Shown here: in pieces, positions 46,881 to 59,999 of the stretch
How positions within the stretch are numbered: position 1 is the first letter of the stretch
How the letters are laid out: the number at the start of each line of letters is the position of its first letter
Source of the DNA: Homalodisca vitripennis
Lineage: Eukaryota > Arthropoda > Insecta > Hemiptera > Cicadellidae
Reading direction: 5' to 3'
DNA: 64,000 bases
NCBI RefSeq assembly: GCF_021130785.1
Contig: NC_060215.1
Location: forward strand, 65,662,501-65,726,500
Made by a program: the position numbers and the translations under genes
Notes under the pieces: model-generated
What the model was told of the DNA's origin: nothing
The model's database searches: none
Seen by the model: only the letters and a program-made list of their open reading frames with translations

Positions 46881-49800
46881 TTTTGCTATATATGATCATC
46901 TCAAGCCGCATTATAATAATTATTTTTATTTAAATTCGCGTGTTAAATGAGTTTTGTCATTATTGGGAATTTTGAGAGAGAATTAAAAAAATTGAGATAA
47001 CTAAGGGGTGAGTCACAAAAATGAATTGCAATACATCTGCATACATGACTAGCTCTCTGTGAGAAATTCAGTACATTCCGCTTACATACATAGAAAACTT
47101 ACAATAACGGTCCGAGTATCGATCCCGGTCTAAAAATCTTTGAGCCAGAGATACTTTTATGAATCATTCTATTTTTCCCTTCCCCATTCTCACGTTACTT
47201 ACATGATTTTTATTAAAGTTAGGATTCCAGATTCAAACTCGAGACAATGGTATAGGGGCTTCGACTCTTGCGTAGTTTATTAAATTCGCTGTTCATTTGG
47301 TAAACTTTGACGAAGTTTAGATTCCAAATTAGAATACGTCAAAAAAGGTGTAGAGAGTGGTTTTATAGTTCCGAATCCAGGTAGTTGTATTTTATTCCTC
47401 TCTGTTTTGTGAACAGATCTCATATCATGTTTGTTCCTCTCCCTACATTTAATACGCATAAGTAAACTGTCTCTAAGCTGTTAAAATATATAAGTTTGGA
47501 TCCATAGAATTGCTGCAACATCTATCTCTCCATCACATTAATATTAACTTTACCAATTTAACATGCTTAAGTTGGTATGCCTCTATGAAACGTTTTTTTA
47601 TTTTAACTCGTTGAAATCACAGTGGTACCCTCGTAGGGCCGGCTGTTATTTTCCCTTCTACATGCTTAAAATACGTGCGTACGAACTGTGTAATCTATTA
47701 CGTTGTATTTGTAGCGAATAGTTTAATTTATTGTTTAATTTTTCCGTATATATAAATAATATGGTTTGTTCAGCCTTTTCATTGAACGGTTTCATAGAAA
47801 ATTCCATTTGCAATCAAATAAATGTGACAGGATAGTTTAATTACTCTGGAAATCTCTGCTTTAAACCAAGGACATCTAGTAAATTGCATTTGCAATTTCT
47901 AAATATATGTAATTGTCCATAGAATTGATTTGGTTATGGTTCAGTTGCTATTTATTTTAATGTCGTAACACCCCGCGTCCACCGTCTCCCCTAGCCATTC
48001 CATTTCCACAACTCTGTTGGGTTTCGCGCCTCTTTATCCACGTTATTATTCAACGAATAGTGTATAAGAAATGTGAAAAACTTATATTAGGTTTTATATT
48101 ACTCAAGTATTATTTAAATATATATAATAACATAATGTGTTATTATTATTAAGTTATGCATAGTAAAATATAATTTTTAATTAGGGTATACACAGCATTT
48201 TAAATACACTATGAGACATGCTTATATCTACGTTCGATTCACCTTTATAAAACTAAAGTTCAGAATTATAACAGTATAATTATAATTAATTATAACAGTA
48301 TAAATCCTGCCAATTGTTCATGTTTTTATGCATTGAAATCTGATTTTGAAGCTTTTAATTAACGTAACCTAATTTAAGTAAAGTAAAGTAAAGATGTAGC
48401 CACGCTCGACGTTGCTTGATGCGGTTATCTTGCCTAACATTCTTAATATAACACAATTTGGCATGGTATCTTATATGATTTACCCCTCTTCCCACTATAA
48501 AAGTTAAAGCCAATGAAACAGTAATTAAAAATAGAGAGAAATGTAATACTATACATACCCCCTCCCTTTTGTGCATGTGAGTATTACATAAAAGTGTTCC
48601 TCTCTGCCTGTTTCATGCATTTTTCTGTGATGGAATCGGATAGGTCGAGATGGGGTAATAGGAGAAGTGAAATTTGTCGTCTAATATCAATAACTCCCGA
48701 TTTTTGTACAATTATTGGACAGATTTGTTATTAAATATCTTGCTGTTCCATTTAATGAGAAGCAATGGCTCTAACCAAATCTCGGTAGCCAATGGTCAGG
48801 TTGGCATAACACTGATTATTGAACTCACGATATATTTTTATCCAGTGTGAACAAAAGGTTTCTTCACTAAATAATATTTTGGAGTTTTCCTCACCAAAAC
48901 CTTTCGAGCCAGGTCTGGCAATGAACCTTGTGCAGTGCCATTGTGGTTTTAATAGCTTGGCGCTGCGGTTACAGGTGAGTGCGGATGGTTGTGCTGGTTA
49001 TTGGCTACTGTTCTGCCATAATCAAGCCTCCTGCACTTATCTTGATCTTGGTTCCGGTTGGGTATGTAGCATATGAGTTCTGCGTTTTCGTATCAAGCCA
49101 GTACGTGTTGTATGTTTCACACATTTGGAAGTTCAGGTGCTGATACATTTCTCAGCATAATTGGCTGCAAACAGTTGTAAGTTGCATTTTTGCTATACGT
49201 ATTAACTTGTTTGTTAAATTTATTTCAAACTAACTTAATAACTCACATATTATATTTCTAAACATTCCAATATTTATACTCTTGTTTTGTAATTTCAATA
49301 TCAGAGGTTCTTTCCTAGATTTAACTTTTGTTTACCACGAGTAAAGACTTAACTGGAATGTATTACAGATTTGATTGATATGTTTGGAGTAGAAATAAAG
49401 ATTATTGGAATAGCAGTTAGATAGAAGACGGACCATAAAAGTATATAATTATGAGAGAAAGTGGAGTCTTATACCTTTTATTTTTAGTATTTTGTATTGT
49501 ATGTGATATCAACTGTTCTGATTAAATTACATTGTATAGATGCATAAATTAAAATAATACACGTGTTGTTACTGATCCTCTCTCTAGTTTTTAATCAGCT
49601 CAATTCTTAGTGCAGTCGACATTGAACTATAAATTATTTAAGGTTTATTTACAATAGCTTTGTTGTGTCTTGAGGCACTGTAAGGAATGGTTTTGGTAAC
49701 TTAACATAAAAAGAAACTTGTTTAAAGGCAAACACAAGACATTTATACTTCTCAAGGTTTGGCTATTTTGGATTTTGTTACACATTTCTGCACCGGCTGC

Positions 49801-50829
49801 TTGCCTTGGTACAGGTCTGGTGGGGTAGTAAACTTCAGCGATTTTCTGGATCGAATATCCCTTTTTAAGTTAATTTGTGAGGTATCGTCAGCTCTGTTTT
49901 TCAACCAGGTTGTTGAAAAGTTTATTTTTGAGTTACAAGACTTCACTTACTTCTGTCGAAAACTTTGCAAAAAGAATTACGTAGAATTCTAAGATTAGTC
50001 TGCCTTCGGATTCACATCGTCTCTCTGGCATTGTAAAATATGGCTTAATTGAGAAAAATCCATATTTTACAACAAATTACAACATTTTCAAGGAGAATAT
50101 TTTATGCTGGAACTGATTACCTAGATTTATAATGTTTTTTTTTCTTACAACACTTCGCACTAATTGCAGGAGTAAGAATAATTACAGGAGAGTTTTAATT
50201 AATTTCTTTACCTACTCAATTAGATTTGAGTGTTTCCAGCTCTAATTGTAAGCTGTTGGATAATTAGAAGTTTGCAAACCTCACGTATAATAATGACAGA
50301 TAACCCTAGAGAGTTTATCGCTTAATTTTGCAATCATTTCCTTTAATCAACGTTTTGTTATTATGTAGATTATTGTTATGTATGTTAAACACTATTAGGA
50401 GATGGATTTAACATTAAATTATAGGAATTCTCTCTTTTGTTTCTCTGTCGTTTATTAGATATGGATTGGTTGTAAAATTAGTTTAAAATTGAAGGAATGT
50501 TCATTATAATGTAAGTGTATTTTATATTAATTTCATGTTAACCCATTTCAAGTTTATTTTCTGTGAGGTAAGTACTGGTACAAAAAAAACTTGATTCTTG
50601 ATGGAGACTGTTGAGTACATTGAAAGTAGAATGAACGTTGAATGTCCTATATTGTTTTAGCTTAATGAGACAACGTAGGCCGACGCATACTATTGATCCA
50701 GACCGTTCCCAAAGCTCATAATCATAAACACAATATTTATTTTTTGTATGAGACAACGGAAGCTGTATACGAAGCTCGTACAATCCGTCAGAATATCACA
50801 GAACAACTTTAAGCGCGGACCATCCGCTT
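46881..50829. other. AT-rich non-coding stretch
   Basis: Small AAGTAAAGTAAAGTAAAG run at 48376-48393 (the tail motif of the SINE at 53277). The open frame at 49759-49992 has no recognisable product. Nothing else recognised. Confidence 0.45.
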
Positions 50830-51365
50830 ACCATGCAGACATCCAGGGATAGATATTCGCTCACTCACACACTCAGACATAGATGCTTCCCCACTCCAGA
50901 TCTTACTTATGCGCTCTCCCACTTGTAAGACAAGAATTTCCACACCGAATAATGATGTTTCCACTGACGCCAACTGATATTTCAACCAAGCTTTCAACGC
51001 ATGAGGCTGAGCTCTTTTGATCTCATTGGGAAAACTGTTGACAAACACTACACTCGCTTGAACCATAGGGTTCTGCAGACTGCTGACGTTCATGAACCAT
51101 TGGGCGGTGTGGAGCACGAATACAAGAAATACGGAGATAAAAAACAGCAAAGCGAGGTTAGCTTGCTTAAATTGTCCCATGCATGAGAGAACAGGACACA
51201 AATTTCCGAAATAAGCAAAGATCAAATAAACGGATTAATTGCAAGAGTGAAAGCAATCACCTCTGAAGGCCTAACATCTCCTTCAGACAAAAACCCCAAA
51301 AGTATTCCATGTGTCCAGGTAATTTCCACAAACATCACCAGAGTGAAATTCCACGTGAAAGGATC
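50830..51365 (-). pseudogene. Multi-membrane-span coding exon with a frameshift, possibly an insect chemoreceptor
   Basis: Read leftward from 51365, one frame gives PFTWNFTLVMFVEITWTHGI and continues to a TGA at 51222-51224. One base out of phase, a second frame picks up at once with VYLIFAYFGNLCPVLSC and runs for about 100 further codons, including a hydrophobic run ANLALLFFISVFLVFVLHTA and then KAWLKYQLASVETSLFGVEI. A donor-like AA|GTAAGA marks 50907 as a possible exon end, and an acceptor-like TAAG precedes 51365. Three membrane helices, an aromatic-rich edge and the QL...SLFGVEI stretch before a splice donor recall insect gustatory/odorant receptors, where a similar QL..... phrase precedes the last helix. 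The family is inferred, and no TYLVIL-type terminal exon was found. The one-base slip could be a true null mutation or an assembly error. Confidence 0.45.
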
Positions 51366-51610
51366 TTAGGTCTACTGTCATGGTTTGTTGACAGTAGTAG
51401 AAGCTACTCATAGTTTTGACGCAGGTTTCTTGTATCAACGAGGTATATCCTGGACAAACATTTGGTACAAGGGGGTGAAGCTAAGCCATTTGTTCTCCCG
51501 ATCACTCAAAATTACGTAAGAGGAAGTTGTACTATTGCTAACCCCTAAAATAAGGCAATGAAGCTCACCAGAGCCCAAATTCATACTTTAGGATCAGCTT
51601 ATTGAATGTT

Positions 51611-51800
51611 GGGAGAGCCTATGGCTGGCGGTTTAAGACGCCTGACTGACTCTGAGTTAGAGATCCAAATCCTGTCTGTAACCGTAGGTGTTTTTATCAG
51701 TACCATCGACCTTGTACTGTATCGACTCTCTCCCTTATTCTGTTTTTTAAGATACTCGGACAAGCCAGTGGCCCATGAGAACGGGCAGTATAAGGCCAAA
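51611..51800 (+). mobile_element. tRNA-derived SINE, copy 2
   Basis: ATGGCTGGCGGTTTAAGACG corresponds to the A box of copy 1 (GATGGCCGAGCGGTCTAAGA). TGAGTTAGAGATCCAAATCC corresponds to its B-box region. The non-tRNA body follows in the same order: TATCAGTACCATCGACC, TTGTACTGTATCGACTC, then TGGCCCATGAGAACGGGCAG. Spacing agrees over some 180 bp. Independent decay of the two copies points to an older family. Confidence 0.75.
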
Positions 51801-52492
51801 AAGGGAATTGGTCTCTCCTTTTTTAAATTGAGAAAAAAAGAAGAACTATCAATATCTATATCTACTACGATTACCGGTAACAGCCATTCCTCGTCTGAAC
51901 CTGGAATTATTGGCGTCACTTCTGGGCAATGGTATTTAGTTCCAGCTTCTGTTGAGTTCTTTTATATATCACACTACCTCTTTATCAATCATATAATAGG
52001 AACATATCCCTAAGATGGTGCATTGTAACTTTTGCATTAAAGCTGATAAACGAATTTGCGTCAGAATGTCTTTTAAGATGGGTGTCTTGAAAATGTCACA
52101 TTCCTACGTGTTAGTTTATTTTTTCAGAATTACAACTGATATTGGGTTAGTATCTTTAAGTGTCTGTATCAAATGTCTTTTTAGATCCTTATATTATAAC
52201 ATATCTGTGCTAACGAAAGTCACGTCGGTAAACAGACTCATCGCTCTGTGCGTACAGTGTACCACGGCTACCCAAACATGTACTACAGTATTGTTCCACG
52301 CTATCGTGCGTGACAACGAACTCTGGCTTTCACCATTCCTGATTTGAAAGCTTGGCATGCTGCAAATCTTGTCAGTTACAACGTCTCCAGGTCAGTTACA
52401 TCATCATCTCAGGTCACGTTACTCGGCAGTTACACGGTTGTTTACAAATAGGGACATTTAAAAATGGATCATCGTCTCCGATATGTGCAACC
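51801..52492. other. Non-coding stretch
   Basis: A 110-codon frame at 52015-52347 has no recognisable product. Nothing else recognised. Confidence 0.4.
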
Positions 52493-52720
52493 AGTGGCAC
52501 ACCCAGAAACCTTCTCTAGAAGGTGTCCGGAACACATGAGAGTTGGGAGCATGGAAATCCCCGATATCAAAAGGGGGGTTCGAGGGTCCTCTCCCGAGTA
52601 ATTTTTTCTAGAACCGTTATTTTATAGTACTTCTGAACTAATAGTACTTCGAGCTAAAGGAGGGCAAAGATCAGGTAATAGGATATATAGGTAATAGTAA
52701 AGCCACTCTACTACCAATCG
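52493..52720. mobile_element. Repeat beginning CAGTGGCACACCC, hAT-like terminus
   Basis: CAGTGGCACACCCAG, followed about 75 bp later by AAAAGGGGGGTTCGAGGGTC and CTCTCCCGAG, is a layout I associate with non-autonomous repeats whose ends start CAGTGGCG, as in some hAT-type transposons. A similar start is present at 58346. No opposite end or target-site duplication was identified. Confidence 0.35.
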
Positions 52721-53276
52721 CCAGAAGTATATAAAGGGATAATTAAAACATTCTGAACAAACACTGTTTATATGAAGTATATTTAAATAAAACTAAATTT
52801 CATTTCATTGTAACATAACCAAAATATTTAAGCTTAAATCACAAATCAAGGCCAAAGCTAAATCTTGATGTCTACTCTCGGATCTAAAGGTATGGATATC
52901 CGAGTTTGAACATTGATCACAAACTTCCTGATAGGTTACAATAACGGAGGATATATATATTAAAATTTATTTTATTTCTCCGTTTCCACATGTAAAACTG
53001 TGTACTAAATAATATTCCACTTTTATATCAATAACAACGAAAATAGACCGCGCTTTTCAACCAAACTGCAACTTTGAAAATTCATAATTCAGAAGCTTTT
53101 CATCCGATAAAGGCCAACTATTTATACAATATAGATACAAATGTACTGTAAATGAATATGTAATTTTAGAATTTATAATAGTATGAAGATAAAGTTGTTA
53201 TTGAATTATCATCTTATCTTTTATCTTGACCGGGTGGTCCACAAATTTCTGCACTTGTCAGGTTATGGAGCTAAGC
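52721..53276. other. AT-rich spacer
   Basis: Nothing recognised. Confidence 0.5.
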
Positions 53277-53440
53277 GTAAAGTAAAGTAAAGAAAATATG
53301 TCTTATTTTACCGGGCGCAATTAGGGCTAAAAAGCCCTCTCTAACACTTAACCTGGGGACCAGCGGCTTAAAGGTGACTTTCGAACCACCACCAACGACC
53401 GGGCGGCGAGCTGCTTGCAAAGAAAGTCTCGCTCAGCGAT
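53277..53440 (-). mobile_element. SINE-like element with TTTAC pentamer tail
   Basis: On the minus strand the sequence reads GCTCGCCGCCCGGTCGTTGG, then GTGGTTCGAAAGTCACC, which contains a perfect start of a Pol III B box (GGTTCGA). It continues through GGTTAAGTGTTAGAGAGGGC, a small hairpin (AGGGCTTTTTAGCCCT, 53323-53338 on the plus strand), and GCGCCCGGTAAAATAAGACA, and ends in a CTTTACTTTACTTTAC tail. A B box near the 5' side plus a short tandem tail is the plan of a tRNA-derived SINE mobilised by a LINE with the same tail. The A box is not clear. Confidence 0.55.
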
Positions 53441-54276
53441 AAGATAAGAGTTTTTATCTTGAGAATTTAATTTTGTAAACAGCTATTTAAAACGTTTAAT
53501 TTTTAACACATATTAAACTGAGCAGGTTTTGTTAGTTTACCGGTAACTGCTCGTTTTAACGCGCAAATCGCCAGACTGCCCAGGGTGGTGTTACCTCGTG
53601 GTGACAACGAATGACGACAAATTAACACAATACAGAACTGCTCAGAGCTTGGGAAACTCAGTCGCTACTGTGACAGCTGATGATGTACCGGATACTCGTC
53701 TGTCTCGAGAGTAGCCAGCCACAAGTTACCGCAAACCGAAAGTACAGGTTACTGCTAAAGGTACTTTTACGATATAGATACTTTACACGTTTACTTCAGT
53801 TACTGGTACAAAGTAATCGGACTCGTTTAGAGTAATAGTAGCTGGAACATGTACCTGTACAATTTATGGATTACTCTTTTATGTATGATTCTAAATCAGC
53901 ATTAGTACATTCTGTGTTCGCTTCCTGAAAGTGCCAGGTACAGGGTAGAAACCAAAAGAAATAGTAAGATAGTAAGAACTAACCTCGCTTTCGCAGTTGC
54001 TGCGTGAGGGTAAAATGCAAATATTTCGTGTTTTGAATTAAATTGATTTATTTTCTGTGTAGTGCCGTGTATTTCACAGATCAAAAATACATAAAGTTTG
54101 ATTTTACATATTTTATTATGACTCATTTCAAAGTTGTAACATAATTGTTCTTATTAGCCGACAAAAATACTATAAGACAATCGGTTATATTAAAATAAGA
54201 TTCTCTTGGAGGCGGCAGGACCGTTCTTATCCCCCCACCGTCGGTGCGCCCCTGTGTGCAACTGACGAATACCTCA
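53441..54276. other. Non-coding stretch
   Basis: Nothing recognised apart from short TACTTTTA/TACTTTAC phrases near 53760-53800. Confidence 0.4.
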
Positions 54277-54783
54277 TCACAGAATCTTTAGATTTGATAG
54301 AGTTAAGAAAACGTAATTGATTGTCACAATAGGTTGCACTTGCAAGTGGTGTCGTGAAAGGGTAACATTCATTTCGCTCATGTAGGAATCGATTGCTGTT
54401 GAAATAGAATACGAGACAACACCACAAGAGAAGGGCGGTTTTTTATCCGTTGACGTGTGTTGGACGTCTCTCACGTACTTCAAATTTGCTTCAAAACTCG
54501 CGGTGAACCTGCAATGCGTCATAACTCGGCATGTGATAAGTGGCTGTGGTTTTATCTGACGTTGGATGAGCTGTAGCACAGGAGTAATTGAATCATTACT
54601 AGTGGACGTCATCCCAGGGTCACGTAAGCTCGATATGGCCTGTAATAGACGCACCGAACCAGGTGTCACTGACACCCGGGTGCAATTGAAACGCTCGAGT
54701 CGAGTGGTCTGCTTCCTTGCTGCTAAGATGGCCGAATATCGAGGCAACCAGCCTTCGAGTCTGCCTTTGTCACAAAACAACAT
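54277..54783 (-). CDS. Unrecognised 168-codon open frame
   Basis: This is the longest non-repetitive frame outside the retrotransposons. It starts MLFCDKGRLEGWLPRYSAIL and ends YVFLTLSNLKIL. It is moderately basic, with four cysteines, no signal peptide, no obvious domain and no membrane span. GC content is higher than in the flanks, and the region also has AAGATGGCCGAA on the plus strand (about 54726). A second open frame, 78 codons, overlaps on the plus strand, so at least one is spurious. It may be an exon, part of an unrecognised interspersed repeat, or a chance frame in a GC-richer island. Confidence 0.25.
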   Translation of the reverse strand: MLFCDKGRLEGWLPRYSAILAARKQTTRLERFNCTRVSVTPGSVRLLQAISSLRDPGMTSTSNDSITPVLQLIQRQIKPQPLITCRVMTHCRFTASFEANLKYVRDVQHTSTDKKPPFSCGVVSYSISTAIDSYMSEMNVTLSRHHLQVQPIVTINYVFLTLSNLKIL

Positions 54784-57700
54784 GCTGTGTTTAGTAGTTT
54801 AGTCCTTCGTCATGTACGCAGACCATGTTAAATCTGGACCTTATATCCCAGCTATTTAGGAAAATTGCGACATCTCGTGGCGCCCATATGAATTTCATCG
54901 GGTCGAGCAAGATAACCTCAAGATAAACAAAGGTTCTGCAGAGTATACTGTTGACCGTGCACCTACACAACGTTTAAAATTCTGTTAAACCAAAATGTTT
55001 CAGGGTTTTTGGCATCAATGTGTTTCTTAATCCTTCCTTTATTCGCACCTATTCATATTATTGAAAAATTGTAATACATAGGCCCACAATATGTGAGCCC
55101 ATACACTTAGAGATTGTATTGGGAGAATGAAAAACTGTAAGTCTGAATAAGTGCCACTGTAATGAAGAATGCAGACTTTTAGCTTTTAAATTTCATCACG
55201 ATTGCAATTTTTATTGTCTTTATGCTATACAACATTGAATTGAACTGAACTGAATTGCACCGTTTCCAGTCTATCAAGGAATTATTACAATGTTTTTAAT
55301 GAGAATTGCAATGTATGCAGATATGATTTATGCCATATTTATCTATTTATTCGATTGTGTATTTAAATAAACACTCCTTTTATACACCAAACATTGGAAA
55401 GAATCATGGTTTTCACAACGTTTTTCAAATTTAGGACATCCCAAAATATACACTTTCAGTGAAATAAATAATTCGATGTACTAGGATGAAAGTATAAGCT
55501 TCTATGTATTCTAAGTTTTTATTTGGGTGTAATGTTAGTTCCAATTTAACAGGCGGCCTTAAGTGTATACCTGTTAAATTATTATCTTATTAATCTTATT
55601 ATTTATTATTTATATCTTATAAATTATTACCCAAAGTAAATAATTTGTAATATCCCCTCTTTCGGTCTCTAAATTCCTTTCTCTCTCCCCATTTACGAAC
55701 TGTTATTAAGGAAGAAATGTTTAAGAAAGTTTAAGAAAGGACTACGTTATAACTAACTTCACCTGGTTACATAAAGATTTCATTCATTTATTATTTAGCT
55801 TAACCTTTTCAAGTAGCAATGTATACAGTCAGTGGTTAAAATAAGCAGGCCTTGATAACACCGAGTCTTAAATCATTGTATCCAATAATACCTGCCCATC
55901 TCTGGAACCATTTGCCAAAGCAGCTTGGGTGCTGGTGCATAGCTTATGATTAGAGACTGAGGGATCAAGGATCTCCACGGGCTCTAAATCCATTAGAACC
56001 GGTAAACAGGAAAACTATTAATACTGTTAAATAGAAGAGTTAGTGAAGCGTCTAATGAGTCTTATTATGATAAATGCGGACAAATGTGCCGGTGTGACAC
56101 GCACACTAGCGACCTAACCAGGTAAATCAATGTCCAACTGTAATTACGGTAATTGTGTGACGGCATTTGAATGGTAGCGACTCCAGCACGCAATGACTGC
56201 TCAAACCTCTTTAATTTCATTGAAAAATTACAGTGTGTAGCTCAACATACAAAACTGCGGCTATCACACGAACTAAACTGGACACTTCGTGGCTTGATTA
56301 GTTATACACGACATGAAAACATTAGTTTACACATTCTGTTTTGATTAGTTAGCATTCTGATCATTTGTTATTCTCTTTAACAACAGCTCATGATAATTAT
56401 ATCATATTTTGCTCTATGAATGAATCAGAATGTTTATAGTGTCAATCTCGTTCTCCAATCTCATACGCCCCTTCTGCCAAAGGACCTTATTTCTATTGCT
56501 GAGCATGATGAATTATATTTTGTCTCATTAGAACGAAAAAGTTATCCGTTAACAATGTTTGTGTCTTACGACATAACTCATGTTAATCTCCCTCATTTAC
56601 AACGCAATGGTGTATGTGTAATTTTAAAATGTTACTAATCTTTGCACAATTTGCAATCTTTTAAAACAAATATCAATATTTAAGTTATTTTAAGTATTAT
56701 ATACTTTTACTTTGAAATACTGTATTACAGTCTGAAGCATATATAATAACTTTTAAATAATAAAATCAGTCAATATCACTATTAATAATCATTCAAGCAT
56801 GATCTTTGAAATTTTCATAACCAATGCTTGTTAAAACTTAGTCTAAAAATAAAACTGATCGCTTTATAGTATTTATGTGTTGTTAATGCTAAAACGTTAT
56901 TACAATGTCTGGTTTTATTTTCTTAGATAGTTTATAGTAAATAATCGGATAGTTGGATCACGAAACAAAGAAAATCAACGGGTGAAATTTGTTGAAACTG
57001 TGATAAAGGTCACACATACGGTATAATCAAAGTCGGTATGTATCTTTATGAATATTATGAACAACTATTTATATGGTCAAAATTAAAACAAATCTAAGTA
57101 TTTACAAAAGTTTTGAATTTATAAATGAATCCACCCCAATTTGTAACTCAGTAATGTCACAAGCCACATTAAATCAAAATCTCTTCCAATAGGTGAATCC
57201 TTATTTTATGCGAAATAGAAAGTTAAGCCATGGGATCTCAAGTGATACTTTAATCTTCCAGTATGCTCCGATAGTGCGGGAGTGGTGAAGTACAAAGTTA
57301 AGTTCTGTAATTAAAGCGGGATATTTGTGTCACATTTTTTCCAAAACGTACTGTTGCTATTTTAACTTTGAGAACTTCTTGGGAAATACAAATTGTTCAA
57401 GTGGTTTTATAAATAAAAACAAATAACCAATATCTCGTAATATAATTTCATAGAGACCACAATAAAACACGCTTCTATAGTCTAGAAAAATGCATAGCAG
57501 AGTTTTATCTCTAACAATTTACTTTACATTGATTGTTTGAACAATTTAGATAGTTGTCCTAAATACCACCCATTACTGATTTACAATGTTCCACACCACT
57601 CCCATGTCTTTGGGTCGGACAGAACCGTCTTTCAATAAATATTTTAATTGTTAATTGAGACCGAAGCATGTCTCTAAGATTGGTTGGAAAATTCGGTATA

Positions 57701-58345
57701 CGTTTGTTTGTTCCCAGTGTGGGGAATGTAGCTCAAGGAATAACATGTAGGAGAAAAGTGGCCTTTGATTAATCAAAGAGAATAATTTAAACGTACTTAT
57801 TTGCCATAGTAGTTTACAGTGATTCAAAATTCATAGTTTTATCACTCATAATTATATATTATGAGTTGCACACTGAACTAATAAAATCAAAATACTTAAA
57901 ATTAGGCGAATTAGGTTAAACATTACTTAAGTGTTTACAAAACATAAATTGTAATGTGTCAGTGATGACAACTACACATGATGCTAATAAGAAGATTTGG
58001 TAATTATATGTATATAATTTAATTTTCATGTAATATATATATATATATATTAGAAGTTTTGAAATATTGAAATAAAATTTACAAGATTTTAGCATATATG
58101 ATCCTCTAAATATTAGTTTACCCGAACAATACTGAAAGTCCAACGATTGATATTGGCTGTTTTTGGGAAAAGATTGAATTGTTGAAAAGTTAAATGTTTT
58201 TAAATCTGCAATTACTTCGAAACCAAAAGAAAACGACAAAATTGGGTGCGGAGGTCACTGGTGAAACTCGCATATGATGCCCAATAAAGGTGAGTCATTA
58301 TAGCTTTCAAAATAAACGATCAACGTCCAAATCTAGCGTACAGGC
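54784..58345. other. AT-rich non-coding stretch
   Basis: A GAATTGAACTGAACTGAATTG run at 55235-55255 looks like a short LINE-tail repeat. A palindrome ACTCATAAT/ATTATGAGT lies at 57844-57866 and a (TA)n run at 58037-58050. No gene recognised. Confidence 0.45.
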
Positions 58346-58400
58346 AGTGGCGCACCCGGGATTTTCAAAAGGGAAGGTTTACCAGTACTTTGTGTGGCCA
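58346..58400. mobile_element. Short repeat start CAGTGGCGCACCC, hAT-like
   Basis: CAGTGGCGCACCCGGGATTT followed by CAAAAGGGAAGG resembles the repeat at 52493. Only one end is seen. Confidence 0.3.
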
Positions 58401-59310
<910 letters not shown>

Positions 59311-59337
59311 ATGGATGAAGAACTTCTAAATACAAAT
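59311..59337 (+). CDS. Candidate first coding exon (9 codons)
   Basis: ATG sits in a near-ideal start context (GGTCACCATGG). It encodes MDEELLNTN and runs straight into a consensus splice donor (AAT|GTAAGTTATG) at 59338. Tiny first coding exons of this kind are common in insect genes with long introns. No downstream exon can be joined within the window. Both signals together are unlikely by chance but not decisive. Confidence 0.35.
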
Positions 59338-59949
59338 GTAAGTTATGATTACTTGTGATCTAGTTTTAGATGTTAAAGATGCCGATAAGGAATCATTCAA
59401 CATATGATACTCAATATTATTAAAAATATGGTTAATAATGCTGTTTGTGTTAGCCATCCTTCAAACTCTCATCTAATGGGGTATAATTTTAATAATGATA
59501 AACTTAACAGTAACCCTTTATTGAGAGTTATCACGGGGAGTTTGGAACTATTTTACCCTTAAAAAAATGATGCTAGAAACATTTAAAAAACAGGCATATG
59601 ACTAAGTATATTTGTGGACATAGTATAAATGGGTCAAACTTTCAGCTTAAACAACTTCGTTTTAGAGACAAACATTCTTTATAATACAATGTAGGGAACA
59701 AACAATGTTGACTTTACTATTACATTTTAATAACGACTCTGTCATAATGAATCATATAGCTGAAATAGCGTACTAAGTGCTTTTAGACGAAGCGTGTGAA
59801 TTTGAGGTTTAATTTCTGGATTCTCTCGATGTCGAATATTTATCTAATTAGAGAGGCAGAGGGCAAGAGAGTAACGTTTGTATATCAAAAGCTATTATAA
59901 GGCCACAGTATTGCTTCTCGTTCATCTACCAGCACCTGTCATATATAGG
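59338..59949. other. AT-rich spacer
   Basis: Would be intron if the preceding exon is real. Nothing else recognised. Confidence 0.4.
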
Positions 59950-59999
59950 GAATTGGGCAATGACTGTAAGGGTAGTAGGTCTGCCATAGACGCAAAGGG

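Noticed and set aside
52015..52347. 110-codon plus-strand frame
   Set aside because: No recognisable domain or plausible start context. Within chance length for a 64-kb window.
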